In this document: positions 19,773 to 29,753 of the stretch, piece by piece
How the letters are laid out: each line of letters starts with the position of its first letter
How positions within the stretch are numbered: position 1 is the first letter of the stretch
From: Candidatus Nitrospira kreftii
GTDB taxonomy: Bacteria; Nitrospirota; Nitrospiria; Nitrospirales; Nitrospiraceae
Assembly (NCBI GenBank): GCA_014058405.1
Contig: CP047423.1
Coordinates: 3,828,501 to 3,892,500 of the forward strand
Length of the DNA: 64,000 nucleotides
Reading direction: 5' to 3'
Notes under the pieces: generated by a model
Told to the model about the DNA's origin: nothing
What the model saw: only the letters and a program-made list of their open reading frames with translations
Databases searched by the model: none
Made by a program: the position numbers and the translations under genes

Positions 19773-20579
19773 ATGGCATGGCGGTATGAACTCGATATCC
19801 TTATCGCGGTGATTCGAGCGGCCGGTAAAGAGGCCTTGCGAATGGCCGTAGATGGATTCGAAACAGTGAAAAAAGCCGACCATTCACCGGTCACCTCCGC
19901 CGATCTGGCTGTGAATCAGATTCTCCATTCTCGCCTTCGGTCGACCTTTCCTGACGATGGATGGCTATCAGAAGAATCACCGGATGATCTGGACCGGATT
20001 CGGAGAACACGAGTCTGGGTGGTAGATCCGATCGATGGGACGAAGGCGTTCATCAATGGCGAGCCGGAGTTTTGTATTTCCGTGGCACTCATTGAGCATG
20101 GCCGTCCCATTGTGGCCGCCGTTTTCAACCCTTCGGTGGATGAGTTGTACACGGCAATCCGAGGTGGCGGTCTTTACCTCAATGCCGAACCGGTCACGCC
20201 ACCCACGATCCACAGTGCTCAGCAGCCGGTGATCGCCATGAGCCCATGGGAACAACAAATTGGTCGCTTTTCGTCGGTTGATGAGATGGTAGACAGCCGT
20301 CCGATGCGTTCGATTGCGTGGGCACTTGCCCTTACTGCCAGCGGACGCATCCAGGGTCTCGCTACACTCGAACCGGAAAATGAGTGGGATGTTGCGGCCG
20401 GAGCGCTCCTCATCGAAGAAAGTGGTGGTGGTGTCTGCGATGGGAGTGGACGTGCTCTAGTCTTTAACCAGACGGAGCCTCGCTATCAGGGGACGATTGC
20501 TATCAGTACGCGATGTCCCGAACCACTGAGACGAAGACTCACACTCCTCACCCAGGCAGGAATGGATAGTCTGGAGTAG
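19773..20579 (+). CDS. Inositol-phosphatase-superfamily enzyme, CysQ-like
   Basis: 268 residues from ATG 19773; the frame opens at 19683 but the extra 30 residues are hydrophobic and unlike the family. Metal-binding motifs EES (67-69), DPIDGT (85-90) and EWDVAAGALLIEESGG are present. CysQ removes the 3'-phosphate of PAP formed in sulfate assimilation; the proline-containing DPIDGTKAF and overall length suit CysQ, but inositol-1-monophosphatase or histidinol-phosphatase activity cannot be excluded. No Shine-Dalgarno is clear at either start. Confidence 0.8.
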   Translation: MAWRYELDILIAVIRAAGKEALRMAVDGFETVKKADHSPVTSADLAVNQILHSRLRSTFPDDGWLSEESPDDLDRIRRTRVWVVDPIDGTKAFINGEPEFCISVALIEHGRPIVAAVFNPSVDELYTAIRGGGLYLNAEPVTPPTIHSAQQPVIAMSPWEQQIGRFSSVDEMVDSRPMRSIAWALALTASGRIQGLATLEPENEWDVAAGALLIEESGGGVCDGSGRALVFNQTEPRYQGTIAISTRCPEPLRRRLTLLTQAGMDSLE

Positions 20580-20698
20580 TGCCTTACAGCATTGGGTCAA
20601 GGTGGCGAAGGAGTCTCGCAAAGACTGGTGATGGGCGTTTCTCCATACGACGCGTGTGTTTTCGTGGCAAGTACGTGCCAGGCGTGATTGGGTTGTGG

Positions 20699-21859
20699 CT
20701 AGAAGCTGACCTGGGTGAATCGGCGACAAGCTTCATCAAGATCCGAGTCTGTCTTTGCGTAGCTGAAGCGAATGAAATTGGCTCCGCCCTTGCCGGAGAA
20801 AAACGCTTCTCCCGGTACACCCGCGACACCGGTTCTTTCCAGAAGGTACATGGCACGAGCTTTCCCTGTGTTGCCTGGAAGTCGAGAAACGTCCGCCAAC
20901 ACGTAATAGGCTCCTTGGGGGATGGACGGAGTCAGCCCGGCTTTGGCCAGCGCACGGCAGAACCGGTTCCGCTTGTCTTGATAGTCGCAAGCCAAGTTCG
21001 TGTAGAAACCGTCGGGAAGTTGCCTGATGCCACGAGCCACCCCGATTTGAAGCGGCCCTGGAGCACAGACGTAGAGGAGATCGTTCATCGCGCCAATAGC
21101 GCCTGCCCATGGCTTGGCTGCCACACTGTACCCAATCCGCCAGCCCGTCACACTAAACGTCTTAGAATATCCGCCGATGGTGATCGTGCGCTCAGCCATG
21201 TCCGGCAACGTCGCCATACTCAGATGAGTTTGTCCGTCATAGAGAAAGTATTCGTAGATCTCGTCTGTGAAGATGAAGAGATCGTGACGACAGGCGAACT
21301 CGGCGAGCATCTCTAACTCCAGGCGGCTCAACACCTTTCCGGATGGATTACCCGGCGAATTGACGATGATTGCCTTGGTTTTCTTGGTCACAACTTGTTC
21401 AAGCTGAGCCAGAGAATAGGTCCAGGCCGGGGGCTGCATATGAACAACCACTGGAACCGCCTCCACAGCGGCAAGAGCGCTGATATGGTATTGATAGTAC
21501 GGTTCAAACAGAATGACTTCATCGCCGGGATTGAGCAGCGCGGCACAGGCACAGTGAAAGGCGCCGGTTGCTCCAACGCTGACCGTCACCTCCGATTCAG
21601 GATCGGCGTGAATCCCGTTATAGTGCGCTAGCTTATCGGCGATAGCCTGTCGCAATTCCGGCAACCCATCGAAACGTGTGTAGACGTTGTACCCGTCTCT
21701 GATTGCCTGCTCAGCTCCTTCAAGGACGATCGGAGGCACCGGCGTATCACACACCCCTTGCGCCATATTGAGACCTCTCAGATTCACGCAGGCCTGTGTC
21801 ATTGCACGAATTTCCGATTGTGCGAGGTCCGCCATCCGTCGACTGAGCATTCGTGTCAC
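20699..21859 (-). CDS. Class I/II PLP aminotransferase
   Basis: 386-residue fold-type I aminotransferase. PLP lysine Lys233 lies in GGYSKTFSVTGWRIGY; the NSPGNPSGKVL motif and FTDEIYEYFLYDG are present. The motif set resembles kynurenine/methionine and aspartate aminotransferases of the Ia subgroup. Substrate is not determinable. The GTG at 21859 has AAGGAGG about 9 nt upstream, so it is preferred to the ATG three codons later. Confidence 0.88.
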   Translation of the reverse strand: MTRMLSRRMADLAQSEIRAMTQACVNLRGLNMAQGVCDTPVPPIVLEGAEQAIRDGYNVYTRFDGLPELRQAIADKLAHYNGIHADPESEVTVSVGATGAFHCACAALLNPGDEVILFEPYYQYHISALAAVEAVPVVVHMQPPAWTYSLAQLEQVVTKKTKAIIVNSPGNPSGKVLSRLELEMLAEFACRHDLFIFTDEIYEYFLYDGQTHLSMATLPDMAERTITIGGYSKTFSVTGWRIGYSVAAKPWAGAIGAMNDLLYVCAPGPLQIGVARGIRQLPDGFYTNLACDYQDKRNRFCRALAKAGLTPSIPQGAYYVLADVSRLPGNTGKARAMYLLERTGVAGVPGEAFFSGKGGANFIRFSYAKTDSDLDEACRRFTQVSF

Positions 21860-22103
21860 GATGCGTTCCTCCTTGCGAGCTCCTTTGTCGCAGAGAGCTC
21901 GGACTTCGTCAAGCCGGCGTCACCTTTTGGATTCCAGAGGGCAAGGGCTCACACCACTCGGGACAAAAGTACAGTTCTCTTTGTCTTGATGACCTCTTCG
22001 CTTAGACTATACGCAGGCAACCTTACGACGAATGGTTTAGTGTCAGGGGTAATTGGCGGCTTGCATTCGGCTGCGTTGTACTTTCCGAGAAAGGACCACA
22101 AGG

Positions 22104-22472
22104 ATGACACCGAGGACATCGAGTAAGCGCCCGCTTGACCCTCAGAATACTACAGCAGACCTACAAGACCGACGCGGTAGACGAATCGCCCATTCCTGCC
22201 GCATGTTCTTCTTCGGGGATGACGATTTTGAGGGTGAGGCAGCCGTCCTCGATGTGTCGACGAACGGCTGCAGGGTGGAATCATCGGTTGAAGTTAAGAC
22301 CGGGATGGTGTTGAAGCTCTCGCTGTTTCTGTCTGATTTTAAGTGGCCCTTGCGGATCGACCAGGCTATTGTTCGATGGATCGACGGCAAGCAATTTGGT
22401 CTAGAGTTCACCAGCATCCGCCTCGCGCAGCGAGAACGGCTGAGAAACCTCATTATGAGAAGTAAGCTATAG
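22104..22472 (+). CDS. PilZ-domain protein
   Basis: 122 residues, essentially one PilZ domain. A basic RRGRR stretch serves as the RxxxR part of the cyclic di-GMP site, followed by DVSTNG (DxSxxG motif) and the closing strand WIDGKQFGLEF. Probably a stand-alone cyclic di-GMP receptor. Start chosen at ATG 22104, with purine-rich AAAGGA upstream; the frame opens earlier. Confidence 0.85.
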   Translation: MTPRTSSKRPLDPQNTTADLQDRRGRRIAHSCRMFFFGDDDFEGEAAVLDVSTNGCRVESSVEVKTGMVLKLSLFLSDFKWPLRIDQAIVRWIDGKQFGLEFTSIRLAQRERLRNLIMRSKL

Positions 22473-22566
22473 ATCAGCCCTCTCTCAATACCGAAGCCTG
22501 CTGATTACTCACGGATGAGCCCTCAGAGTGAGTGATGTGCCGCAGTCCGACTTCTGGCCCACACCG

Positions 22567-23187
22567 CTACGAATTCCCCCACACAGCTTCTAGCCGCTTC
22601 GCTCGACCGCAGCTGTACTTGTAGTACTTATATCGCAGTGGGTTCTTCTTGTAGTAATCCTGGTGGTAGTCTTCCGCCTGATAGAAGCTGGATGCAGGGA
22701 CCAGTTCGGTCACGATCGGTGCAGGAAAGTTCTTCGTTTGTTCAATAGCGGTTTTCGATGCTACCGCGAGTCGCTGTTCTTCCTCCGTGGTGTAGAAGAC
22801 CGCTGACCGGTATTGACTCCCATGATCACAGAACTGGGCATTTGGCGTGAGAGGATCAATGTTTCTCCAAAATGCCTCCAAGAGTTGTTGATAACTGACC
22901 TTGGCTGGGTCATAGATCACTTCGACGGCCTCAGCATGGCCTGTGCGTCCGGCCGACACCTGCTCATAGGTAGGATTGGCGACAGTTCCCCCCATGTAAC
23001 CTGAGGCTACCGACAGTACGCCCTCCACCTGTTCGAATGCCTCTTCCATGCACCAGAAACAGCCTCCCGCGAAGTAGGCTTTAGCGGTAGTCGATGCGCT
23101 CAGAGCGCTATGTGAAGACCATGCGACGAGAGTCACATAGATTGCCAAATGGACCATAAGGAGTGTCAGACCTCGATGAGTTGCCAT
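22567..23187 (-). CDS. msrA: Exported peptide-methionine (S)-S-oxide reductase
   Basis: 206 residues with an N-terminal hydrophobic signal segment (residues 8-30), so it should act in the periplasm. The catalytic motif GGCFWCMEEAFEQVEG places Cys43 as the sulfoxide-attacking residue with Cys46 nearby; SGYMGG, GHAEAVEVIYDP and FCDHGSQYRSA follow. A further Cys near the C-terminus (KYSCGRAKR) may be the recycling cysteine. Strong AGGAGG site. Periplasmic MsrA repairs oxidised envelope proteins. Confidence 0.95.
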   Translation of the reverse strand: MATHRGLTLLMVHLAIYVTLVAWSSHSALSASTTAKAYFAGGCFWCMEEAFEQVEGVLSVASGYMGGTVANPTYEQVSAGRTGHAEAVEVIYDPAKVSYQQLLEAFWRNIDPLTPNAQFCDHGSQYRSAVFYTTEEEQRLAVASKTAIEQTKNFPAPIVTELVPASSFYQAEDYHQDYYKKNPLRYKYYKYSCGRAKRLEAVWGNS

Positions 23188-23327
23188 GGTTGCTTCCTCC
23201 TTCTCTATTGTCGTCTCGGCAGAACGGTTCTTACATCCTACTACGAGAGCGGTTCAGGTGTGGTGCTCCCTATTATGTATGGGAAAGCCACGTAGGCAGG
23301 AGCCGAGTCGATTGCCTGAGCCGTCAG

Positions 23328-23870
23328 TCACACAGGAAGATACGTGTACCGATCCTCATCGGTACGGCGAGCGCGGCGCAAACGCCGGTCCATCAGCTTC
23401 ATGATGAGTTCGATAGCTTCTTCTGGTGATCCAGCCACATTGACCAGGCGTTTGTTGAGTTTGCGGAAGAACGCGACATCGGCTGGAGAGGCGGCAACCA
23501 GGATAACTGGCTTGCCCGCCTTCACCGCGAGCGCGACTTCTGAAACGGTACCTGAACCAGTTAATCCGCACACCACTACGACATGGCTGGACAATACATT
23601 GATGTTGTTCCGCCCACTCCCCATTTCCGTGATGATCGGCACATCCACGTGGCGTGACACCTTATCTTTGGCGGTCGGCAACACTCCAATGGTCAGACTA
23701 CCACCGACTCGTTTCGCGCCTTCGCACGCGGCATCCATCACACCAACGTCACGGCCTCCCGTCAAGACGACCCAGCCGCGTCGCGCAATGAACTCGCCAA
23801 GGACCCGGGCATTGTCCAGATCTCGCTTGGGAGCTTTAGCCGGCCCCATGACACCGACGACAAATCGCAT
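23328..23870 (-). CDS. TIGR00725/LOG-like nucleotide-binding protein
   Basis: 180 residues of the SLOG superfamily, related to LOG cytokinin-activating hydrolases and DprA. Glycine-rich motifs VVGVMGP, VVLTGGRDVGVMDAACEGA and GLTGSGTVSEVALAVKAGKPVI fit the TIGR00725 group, whose substrate is unknown. The canonical LOG motif PGGxGTxxE appears as TGSGTVSE, so the LOG catalytic proline is absent. AGGAGG precedes the ATG. A TPR gene ends 30 nt upstream. Confidence 0.8.
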   Translation of the reverse strand: MRFVVGVMGPAKAPKRDLDNARVLGEFIARRGWVVLTGGRDVGVMDAACEGAKRVGGSLTIGVLPTAKDKVSRHVDVPIITEMGSGRNNINVLSSHVVVVCGLTGSGTVSEVALAVKAGKPVILVAASPADVAFFRKLNKRLVNVAGSPEEAIELIMKLMDRRLRRARRTDEDRYTYLPV

Positions 23871-23900
23871 GCCTTCCTCCTACCCGACTCGTGCATTCTT

Positions 23901-25538
23901 TCAAAATCGAGAGGATGTGAGTGTCACATCCGCGTGAGCCCAAGCCTTCTTAAATTGCTCCTCAATCCTGGCCGCCTCCCGTATTTTCCGTTGAGCACGA
24001 AGGCTTTGCAGTAGCCCGTAATACGCCCAGCCGTTCTGTGGATTCTTCCCCAGATCTGCCCGATAGACCGATTCGGCACGGCTGAATTGCCCTGATTTTA
24101 CTAAGAGCGCGCCCAGATAATGCCGAACTGGGATCGGCCACAAAGGCGGTTCGCTGTACGGCAATCCGTCCTCTAGCTTGAGCGCCTCCGAGACGGAGGT
24201 GATCGCCTCATCAAGCTTATTAGAATGCATGGCGATTTCGCCTGCTAACAGTCGCTCGGCGATCTTTACCAATACTCGTTCTGTTTTCTCCTCTGCAGTT
24301 CGATCACGTCCTATTCGCTTGGCCAACCCAGCCAGCACAACATGCTCGCCCTCTGCGCCCGGCAAGCGACCAGAGGCCGATAGCGCCATGCCCCTTCCCA
24401 ATCGCCACATGGCCTGTTGCAGCCGTAATGTCTTGGGAGGAGGTAGCTCGCGAAGCAGGACATCCCATTGGCCAAATCGAATCATTGACCACAGTGCGGC
24501 AGGAAGATAGAATTCTTTCCACGTGTCTTTCCGCGCCTCTTGTTCGGTAATCGTCTTGGCCAATTGTCGCGCTACCGTGAGGGCCTCCGCTTTTCTTCCC
24601 TCCATCAGCAAGGAAGCCCACAGAAATTGTAGATTGTGTGTGTAGTAGCCGTCAGCATAGTCGCCGCTTGGCTTGCGTTTCGCCAAATAATCTTCATCGA
24701 CGTGCGCGGCATGCACATTCCGCTCAGATGCGTCATGGTACCGACCAAGTCGCGTATAAATATGCGAGGGCATGTGAACGAGGTGACCGGTACCCGGCAT
24801 GATTGCGGGTAGTCGCTCCGCACAATCCAGCGCCCATTCAGGCTTCGGCGAGGCTTCCACGCTATGGATGTAGTAGTGGCAGGCTCCAGGATGATTGGGG
24901 AACTTGGCGAGAATTGATTCCAATGTCGACACGATTTCATCGGTACCGGGTCTAGCCTGTCCGCCAGCGGTCCATAGATCCCATGGCCGGAGGTCCATCA
25001 AAGCTTCCGCAAACAAAACTCCAGCATCCGGGTCGTCAGGAAACTGGCGCCACACCCCTCGCATCGCCGCCGCATACGCTTTATCGAGAGAAGCTCGTGG
25101 CTGCGAGTTTTGGCTATACCGCTTGCTGATCGCCTCGATGTAGGCCCGTTCGGCAGCACTCACATGAGTGCTCTGAATTTTAGCCTTCTGCACGGCCTCC
25201 CACGCGCGGCGCCCGTCCGCCTTATCCATGGCCATATTGATATTTGGTCCCAATGCGAGGGCGACCCCCCAGTAGGCCATGGCTGCAGTGGGATCCAGAC
25301 GAGCCGCTGCTTCAAACGCCAGGATGGCTTCCTCGTGGTTAAAGGCATAGACCATCCTGAGCCCTTGATCAAAGCATTGTTGCGCCACGGTAGAGGTCGT
25401 TGTGATGGGATGATGGAGAGTGCCGAGATGGTCATAGAGCGGTATCTGAGTGAGAGAAGATTCAGCAGCCCCGACAATCTCGCTCATACACAGAACCAGA
25501 CAGAATGCGCTCCCCAATAACAGGCGAAAGATTGTCAT
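23901..25538 (-). CDS. Exported tetratricopeptide-repeat protein
   Basis: 545 residues with a signal peptide (MTIFRLLLGSAFCLVLCMSEIVGAAES). TPR-like helical repeats occur at 45-110 (AFNHEEAILAFEAAARLDP) and again at 430-535 (GQFSRAESVYRADLGKNP, GWAYYGLLQSLRAQ). The middle has conserved stretches (HPGACHYYIHSVEASPKPE, GTGHLVHMPSHIYTRLGRY) found in a widespread family of unknown-function TPR proteins. Probably periplasmic scaffold; no enzymatic motif seen. Confidence 0.82.
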   Translation of the reverse strand: MTIFRLLLGSAFCLVLCMSEIVGAAESSLTQIPLYDHLGTLHHPITTTSTVAQQCFDQGLRMVYAFNHEEAILAFEAAARLDPTAAMAYWGVALALGPNINMAMDKADGRRAWEAVQKAKIQSTHVSAAERAYIEAISKRYSQNSQPRASLDKAYAAAMRGVWRQFPDDPDAGVLFAEALMDLRPWDLWTAGGQARPGTDEIVSTLESILAKFPNHPGACHYYIHSVEASPKPEWALDCAERLPAIMPGTGHLVHMPSHIYTRLGRYHDASERNVHAAHVDEDYLAKRKPSGDYADGYYTHNLQFLWASLLMEGRKAEALTVARQLAKTITEQEARKDTWKEFYLPAALWSMIRFGQWDVLLRELPPPKTLRLQQAMWRLGRGMALSASGRLPGAEGEHVVLAGLAKRIGRDRTAEEKTERVLVKIAERLLAGEIAMHSNKLDEAITSVSEALKLEDGLPYSEPPLWPIPVRHYLGALLVKSGQFSRAESVYRADLGKNPQNGWAYYGLLQSLRAQRKIREAARIEEQFKKAWAHADVTLTSSRF

Positions 25539-25610
25539 GGGCGGATTTTTTAACAGACCAGGCCACGACCTGGCTAGAGGAAGGTATCTACCCGCACCGG
25601 AATGAGCGGT

Positions 25611-26270
25611 TTACAGATTGAGTGATTGGCTTTCAGATTCTTGGGGAGGAAGTGATTGTTCTTTTGGGGCTGGGTGTTTCCGAGCAATTCGTCCCCGCTT
25701 GGCCGGATTTGGACCCATACCCGTTGCCACTGTGGAAAAGTTTTCGGCTTCGAGGTCCTGCCCGAGATGCACAAGCACCTGTTGCTGGGAGACCACCAAC
25801 GATTTCAGCTGTGCAATTTCGCTGGAGAGATGAGCGATCTGATCTTGCTGTCGAATGAGAAACGATCGGAGTTCAGAGATCACTTCAGGCTGGACTACAG
25901 TCGGGGCCGCCCCGGGTTGCGAGATGACTCCGTTCTGCACAGCTGAATTATGCGTCTCGTTGACTCGCACCGCCCCCACAGTTTCGCTGTTCACACAGTC
26001 AACACCCTGTTCAGATTGCGTCGTGGCCTGAGCCGGCGCGGAAAGAGTCTGGCCGTTTTGTAGACCAGTGGTCTGGATGGAGGACGGCGTCTCATCCTCA
26101 TATCGCGTCACCCGCGCGAGAAACTCGACAACACTCCGCCAACATTTGGCCCCAACTTCAAGCAGAAATTGGCCGTATGGGGGAGGGACCGGTCGGGCCT
26201 CGTCTATCTGCTTCTGTGAGGGAATTCGGTGGATGAGATTGATGGGCTCTTGGTTGTATCGGGGGGCCAT
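25611..26270 (-). CDS. Unknown protein with a coiled-coil segment
   Basis: Not recognised. 219 residues from ATG 26270 with GAAGGA upstream. The N-terminal 55 residues are proline-rich and then amphipathic, 60-125 is Gln/Thr/Val-rich and likely disordered, 128-172 is a heptad-like coiled coil (SFLIRQQDQIAHLSSEIAQL), and the tail is basic then polar. No signal peptide. Followed by an AT-rich gap before the tldE gene. Confidence 0.6.
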   Translation of the reverse strand: MAPRYNQEPINLIHRIPSQKQIDEARPVPPPYGQFLLEVGAKCWRSVVEFLARVTRYEDETPSSIQTTGLQNGQTLSAPAQATTQSEQGVDCVNSETVGAVRVNETHNSAVQNGVISQPGAAPTVVQPEVISELRSFLIRQQDQIAHLSSEIAQLKSLVVSQQQVLVHLGQDLEAENFSTVATGMGPNPAKRGRIARKHPAPKEQSLPPQESESQSLNL

Positions 26271-26387
26271 AGGCTGATTCCTTCTCTTAAGTATATGAAT
26301 TATCTACTCCTGAACAGCGCGAGAGTCAACTCTTTTATCTTGAAGGATATCAGAACCTAGTAATAATTTTTATTCTTTAACAACAGC

Positions 26388-27728
26388 TTAGAACCGGGTC
26401 ACGCTGGAGAACCGGAATTTTGGCAGGGCCATCGCCGGGACCAGCAGCTTCCCAGTCTCCGAGTTCACTGCTTCCATTGGTGCAGTCCATAGGTCGATGT
26501 GCTGAAATACGTGCAGCGGGCTCTCATGAAATCGAAAGTTTTTCACCGCTGAGACTATCTCCCCGTTTTCTATGAGAAATGTCCCATCCCGCGTCATCCC
26601 GGTCAGCATGAGATTACGAAGATTGACGGGACGGATATACCAAAAATTCGTCACGAGAATGGCACGTGGGGTACTTTTGATAAGGTCCTGAATGGAGTGC
26701 ACCGAGGGGCCCTCGACAGACAACACAGGGGCCTCCAAAGTGGGGATGAATGCCACACCCTGGCTCTTCGCCGTGAATCGGTCGTAGGCCAGCTGCTTTA
26801 ACCTTCCGTGATCGATCCACACTGATGGCCGACTCGGCAAGCCGTCGTTGGAAAATCCTTCGCCGAATAGGTCCGTATGGTCGGGGCTATTCTGGAGCGT
26901 AATGCGTTCATCTACGATCGCTCGTCCGAGTTTGTCGGCAAATGCACTGGTCCCCTTCACATAAGACTTCGCATCAAGCGACCGGATCAACCAGGCCCAT
27001 AGACCAGCCGCGGCAGCCGGTTCAAGAATTACAGGATACCGTCCCGCGGGTAGCTCGCACATATCACGGCTGTGTTTGGCTTTGCTGATCGTCGCCAACG
27101 TACGCTCCTGGACTCTCAAGTGATCGATCGATCGATGGGCAGCCGCACACCAACCCGTTGCATCGCCGGCCTGGACCGTCAGACTAAAACTCGCATCGGC
27201 TCGACGTTCATAGCCGAACAATCCGCTGTCTGCAGCAATCCCAACGGCTGTCGCTGATGACGAAACTACTCCCGCCCCCGTAAGATTCTCCATCCGGCAC
27301 TGACCGATCGCTTCGCTTGCGTACTCCAGACGGCGCGGAGGCCCCGCCGCTATAGTCTCCGGTTTTGCGGTGTCTCTGATCGGGTAGACACAGGGATCCG
27401 GAGGCGGAAGATATTCAGGGTCTATGGGTGAAACCTTGGCAATTTCCTCGGCCCGAGCCAACGTGTCCTGGATTGCGCCGGCGGTAAAATCGGTCGTGCT
27501 GGCAGTCCCCTGCTGCCCCCCGAAGGCGACCGTCACCGCCAGGGATCCCCGTCTGGCATCGACATTTTGAATAACCTGATTATTGGCAAACCTCGTCGTG
27601 CCGGCATGGTGATCACGAAGACGGACGATCGTGTGATCAGCGGACGAGCGCGTGAAGACCAGATTGCTGAGAAAACGAAACTCATCGCGGCTGGTCATCT
27701 TCGGCCCCTTGCCGCTCACAGCAGTCAT
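26388..27728 (-). CDS. tldE: TldE/PmbA-family metalloprotease-like subunit
   Basis: Partner of TldD in the heterodimeric TldDE protease, which in enterobacteria matures microcin B17 and degrades CcdA. From ATG 27728 the protein has 446 residues; the ATG overlaps the tldD stop as ATGA. Conserved family segments are EPAAAAGLWAWLIRSLDAKS, SFADKLGRAIVDE and FWYIRPVNLRNLMLTGMTRDG. TldE lacks the zinc motif, as expected, and none is seen. The physiological substrate here is unknown. Confidence 0.88.
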   Translation of the reverse strand: MTAVSGKGPKMTSRDEFRFLSNLVFTRSSADHTIVRLRDHHAGTTRFANNQVIQNVDARRGSLAVTVAFGGQQGTASTTDFTAGAIQDTLARAEEIAKVSPIDPEYLPPPDPCVYPIRDTAKPETIAAGPPRRLEYASEAIGQCRMENLTGAGVVSSSATAVGIAADSGLFGYERRADASFSLTVQAGDATGWCAAAHRSIDHLRVQERTLATISKAKHSRDMCELPAGRYPVILEPAAAAGLWAWLIRSLDAKSYVKGTSAFADKLGRAIVDERITLQNSPDHTDLFGEGFSNDGLPSRPSVWIDHGRLKQLAYDRFTAKSQGVAFIPTLEAPVLSVEGPSVHSIQDLIKSTPRAILVTNFWYIRPVNLRNLMLTGMTRDGTFLIENGEIVSAVKNFRFHESPLHVFQHIDLWTAPMEAVNSETGKLLVPAMALPKFRFSSVTRF

Positions 27729-29182
27729 GAGAAGCTCTCTCCTTTGATCACCTGAATGTTGCGAAACCTCGCCGGAGAAGCCGCGTGGGTCATCCATCCA
27801 GACTGGCCTGGCTGCCCTTTTCCGCACGTAATGAATCCATACCGACGTCGGGATGATCGGTCGCCCACTCCGTCACAGCGATTCCAAAATTCCGGCGTGA
27901 TCCCATGGTAGATCACATCCCGCAGCATATGGGTGCGTCGGCCGTTTTCGATGAGCCAGAACGCGTCGCCACCGAACTGAAAATTGTACCGGCGCTGATC
28001 GATGCTATAAGACCCATGGCCTTCGATGTAGATGCCGTGCTTCACGTCGGCAATCAGCTGATCGACAGTCGCTGACCCTGGCTCAAGTCCGATATTCGCG
28101 ATACGCACCATCGGAACATTGCTCCATCCATCAGCCCGATTGGAACCGCGCGAACGAAGCTCACCGATCTTTGGCGCCACTTCCCGATTCGTGCAGTAGC
28201 CGGTAAAGATCCCGTCACGGATGATGTCCCATTGTTGGCATGTCACTCCATCATCATCGTAGCCCGTTGCAGCCAGAGTCTCCGGCTCCGTGTTATCAGC
28301 TACCAAGCTCACGTCCGGTGATCCGTAGCGAAAACGACCCTGCTTGTCCGGCGTCAGAAAGCTGGTCCCAGCATAATTGGCCTCGTAGCCAAGCGCCCGA
28401 TCCAATTCGCTCGGGTGGCCGCAGGATTCATGGATCGTCAACGACAGATGCTCGGGGTCGAGTACCAAATCATACTGGCCGGCATCGACCGCCGGGGCCC
28501 TGACTTTTTCGACTGCCTGACCGGCAACACGTGAGGCTTCCCGTAGAAAATCGGCTGCCTCGATCAGTTCATAGCCTTGCCGAAGATGCGGTGTGTTGAA
28601 GCTGCGCGAAGAAAACCGGCCTTCATGCAGTGCGATTGCCGTACACTCGCCCTGCACCGCCAGCAGATCCCATTCTATGCGTGACCCCTCCGTTGAGACG
28701 AACAGCTTCCTATCTCGACGAGCCCACAGGCTTGCACTGCTTCGTGCGATGCCGGATTGCCGATGGAGCGTTTCCATCGTATTCAGCACTAAGTCGGTTT
28801 TCTTCTCAAGCGGTATGGTGAAGGGATCGATGCGATATGGCGTGACGACGCGGTCACGATGTATCGGCTCTTCAGCGAGCCGTACTTTTTCAAGAGCGAT
28901 CGAAGCAGATCCTTTGGCAATCTCGACGGCTAGGTCCGCGACCCTCGGAACTTCTTCTAGCGAAAGGACCGAACTCGCGGCAAACCCCCAGGCTCCGTGA
29001 TAGAGCACACGCACACCGAAGCCGACGTCTCTCGCATCTCGAATCGACGCGATTCGACCATCCTCGCCTTCGATGTACTCCGTGCTGCTATCCTGAATGC
29101 GGATATCGCCATACTCCGCGCCCGAAGCCGTAATCCGTTTCAGCGCAAGCTCGGCAAATTCGTCCCAGGTCGGAGAGCTCAT
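27725..29182 (-). CDS. tldD: TldD-family zinc metalloprotease subunit
   Basis: 485 residues from ATG 29182 (GTG 29191 possible). The TldD zinc motif HExxxH is present as HESCGH in LTIHESCGHPSELDRALGYE; the third-ligand region contains GYCTNREVA and GHGSYSID/RYNFQFGGDAFWL. With TldE it forms a hollow dimer that cleaves unfolded peptides. Translationally coupled to tldE by a 4-nt overlap. Confidence 0.92.
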   Translation of the reverse strand: MSSPTWDEFAELALKRITASGAEYGDIRIQDSSTEYIEGEDGRIASIRDARDVGFGVRVLYHGAWGFAASSVLSLEEVPRVADLAVEIAKGSASIALEKVRLAEEPIHRDRVVTPYRIDPFTIPLEKKTDLVLNTMETLHRQSGIARSSASLWARRDRKLFVSTEGSRIEWDLLAVQGECTAIALHEGRFSSRSFNTPHLRQGYELIEAADFLREASRVAGQAVEKVRAPAVDAGQYDLVLDPEHLSLTIHESCGHPSELDRALGYEANYAGTSFLTPDKQGRFRYGSPDVSLVADNTEPETLAATGYDDDGVTCQQWDIIRDGIFTGYCTNREVAPKIGELRSRGSNRADGWSNVPMVRIANIGLEPGSATVDQLIADVKHGIYIEGHGSYSIDQRRYNFQFGGDAFWLIENGRRTHMLRDVIYHGITPEFWNRCDGVGDRSSRRRYGFITCGKGQPGQSGWMTHAASPARFRNIQVIKGESFS

Positions 29183-29384
29183 GGCAATCACTCTCGAATT
29201 GAATGAAGGGATGGGTCAGTATAACAGGTGGGAAGGAGAACGGTGAGAGTATGGGGAGCGAACGAACGAGGCTAAAACAACTATACGACGGTGGTAGAAA
29301 TTTGCTCCTACACGATTAGGACAGCTTCAAAAATGTTCCCCAAAGAGAGAGGGCCCTCCCCTTGCTGAGACAAGAAATTACGTC

Positions 29385-29744
29385 CTATTCATGGATACGA
29401 ACCCGTTCAAGCTCGATAATCCATAACCGCCCCTTCGGAGGTTCATCTTCAAGAACTCGCAACGCAGATCGCAACAACGCCAATGTATTCTCAATGTTTT
29501 GCGTGTGTGGTCGCAATACCCAGATACCATGGTGGCCTGCTGGAGGATAAACACGGATATCGGCAAAGTCGAGATCGAGCGTGACGAGGACCCTTTCCTC
29601 TTCCTGAGAGGCACCAAACACTCGTGGGTCGGGGTTCCCACCCAGCTCCTCGTCGAGCACAGTATGCACGTCGTGACCGGCCTGTTGAAGCAATACCTGA
29701 GCATTACGAGGAAGATTCTCGTCGAGTTTGAATCGGGTCGGCAT
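29385..29744 (-). CDS. DUF5615 PIN-like protein, putative toxin
   Basis: 119 residues. The pattern FKLDENLPRNAQVLLQQAGHDVHTVLDE and the acidic pair LVTLDLDFAD are characteristic of the DUF5615/Mut7-C PIN-like family, whose acidic residues suggest an RNase. Preceded by a DUF433 gene with only 9 nt between them, the standard toxin-antitoxin-like pairing. Toxicity is inferred from pairing alone. A GC-rich inverted repeat (TAGGAC...GTCCTA) flanks the 3' end. Confidence 0.82.
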   Translation of the reverse strand: MPTRFKLDENLPRNAQVLLQQAGHDVHTVLDEELGGNPDPRVFGASQEEERVLVTLDLDFADIRVYPPAGHHGIWVLRPHTQNIENTLALLRSALRVLEDEPPKGRLWIIELERVRIHE

Positions 29745-29753
29745 CCTTTGCGC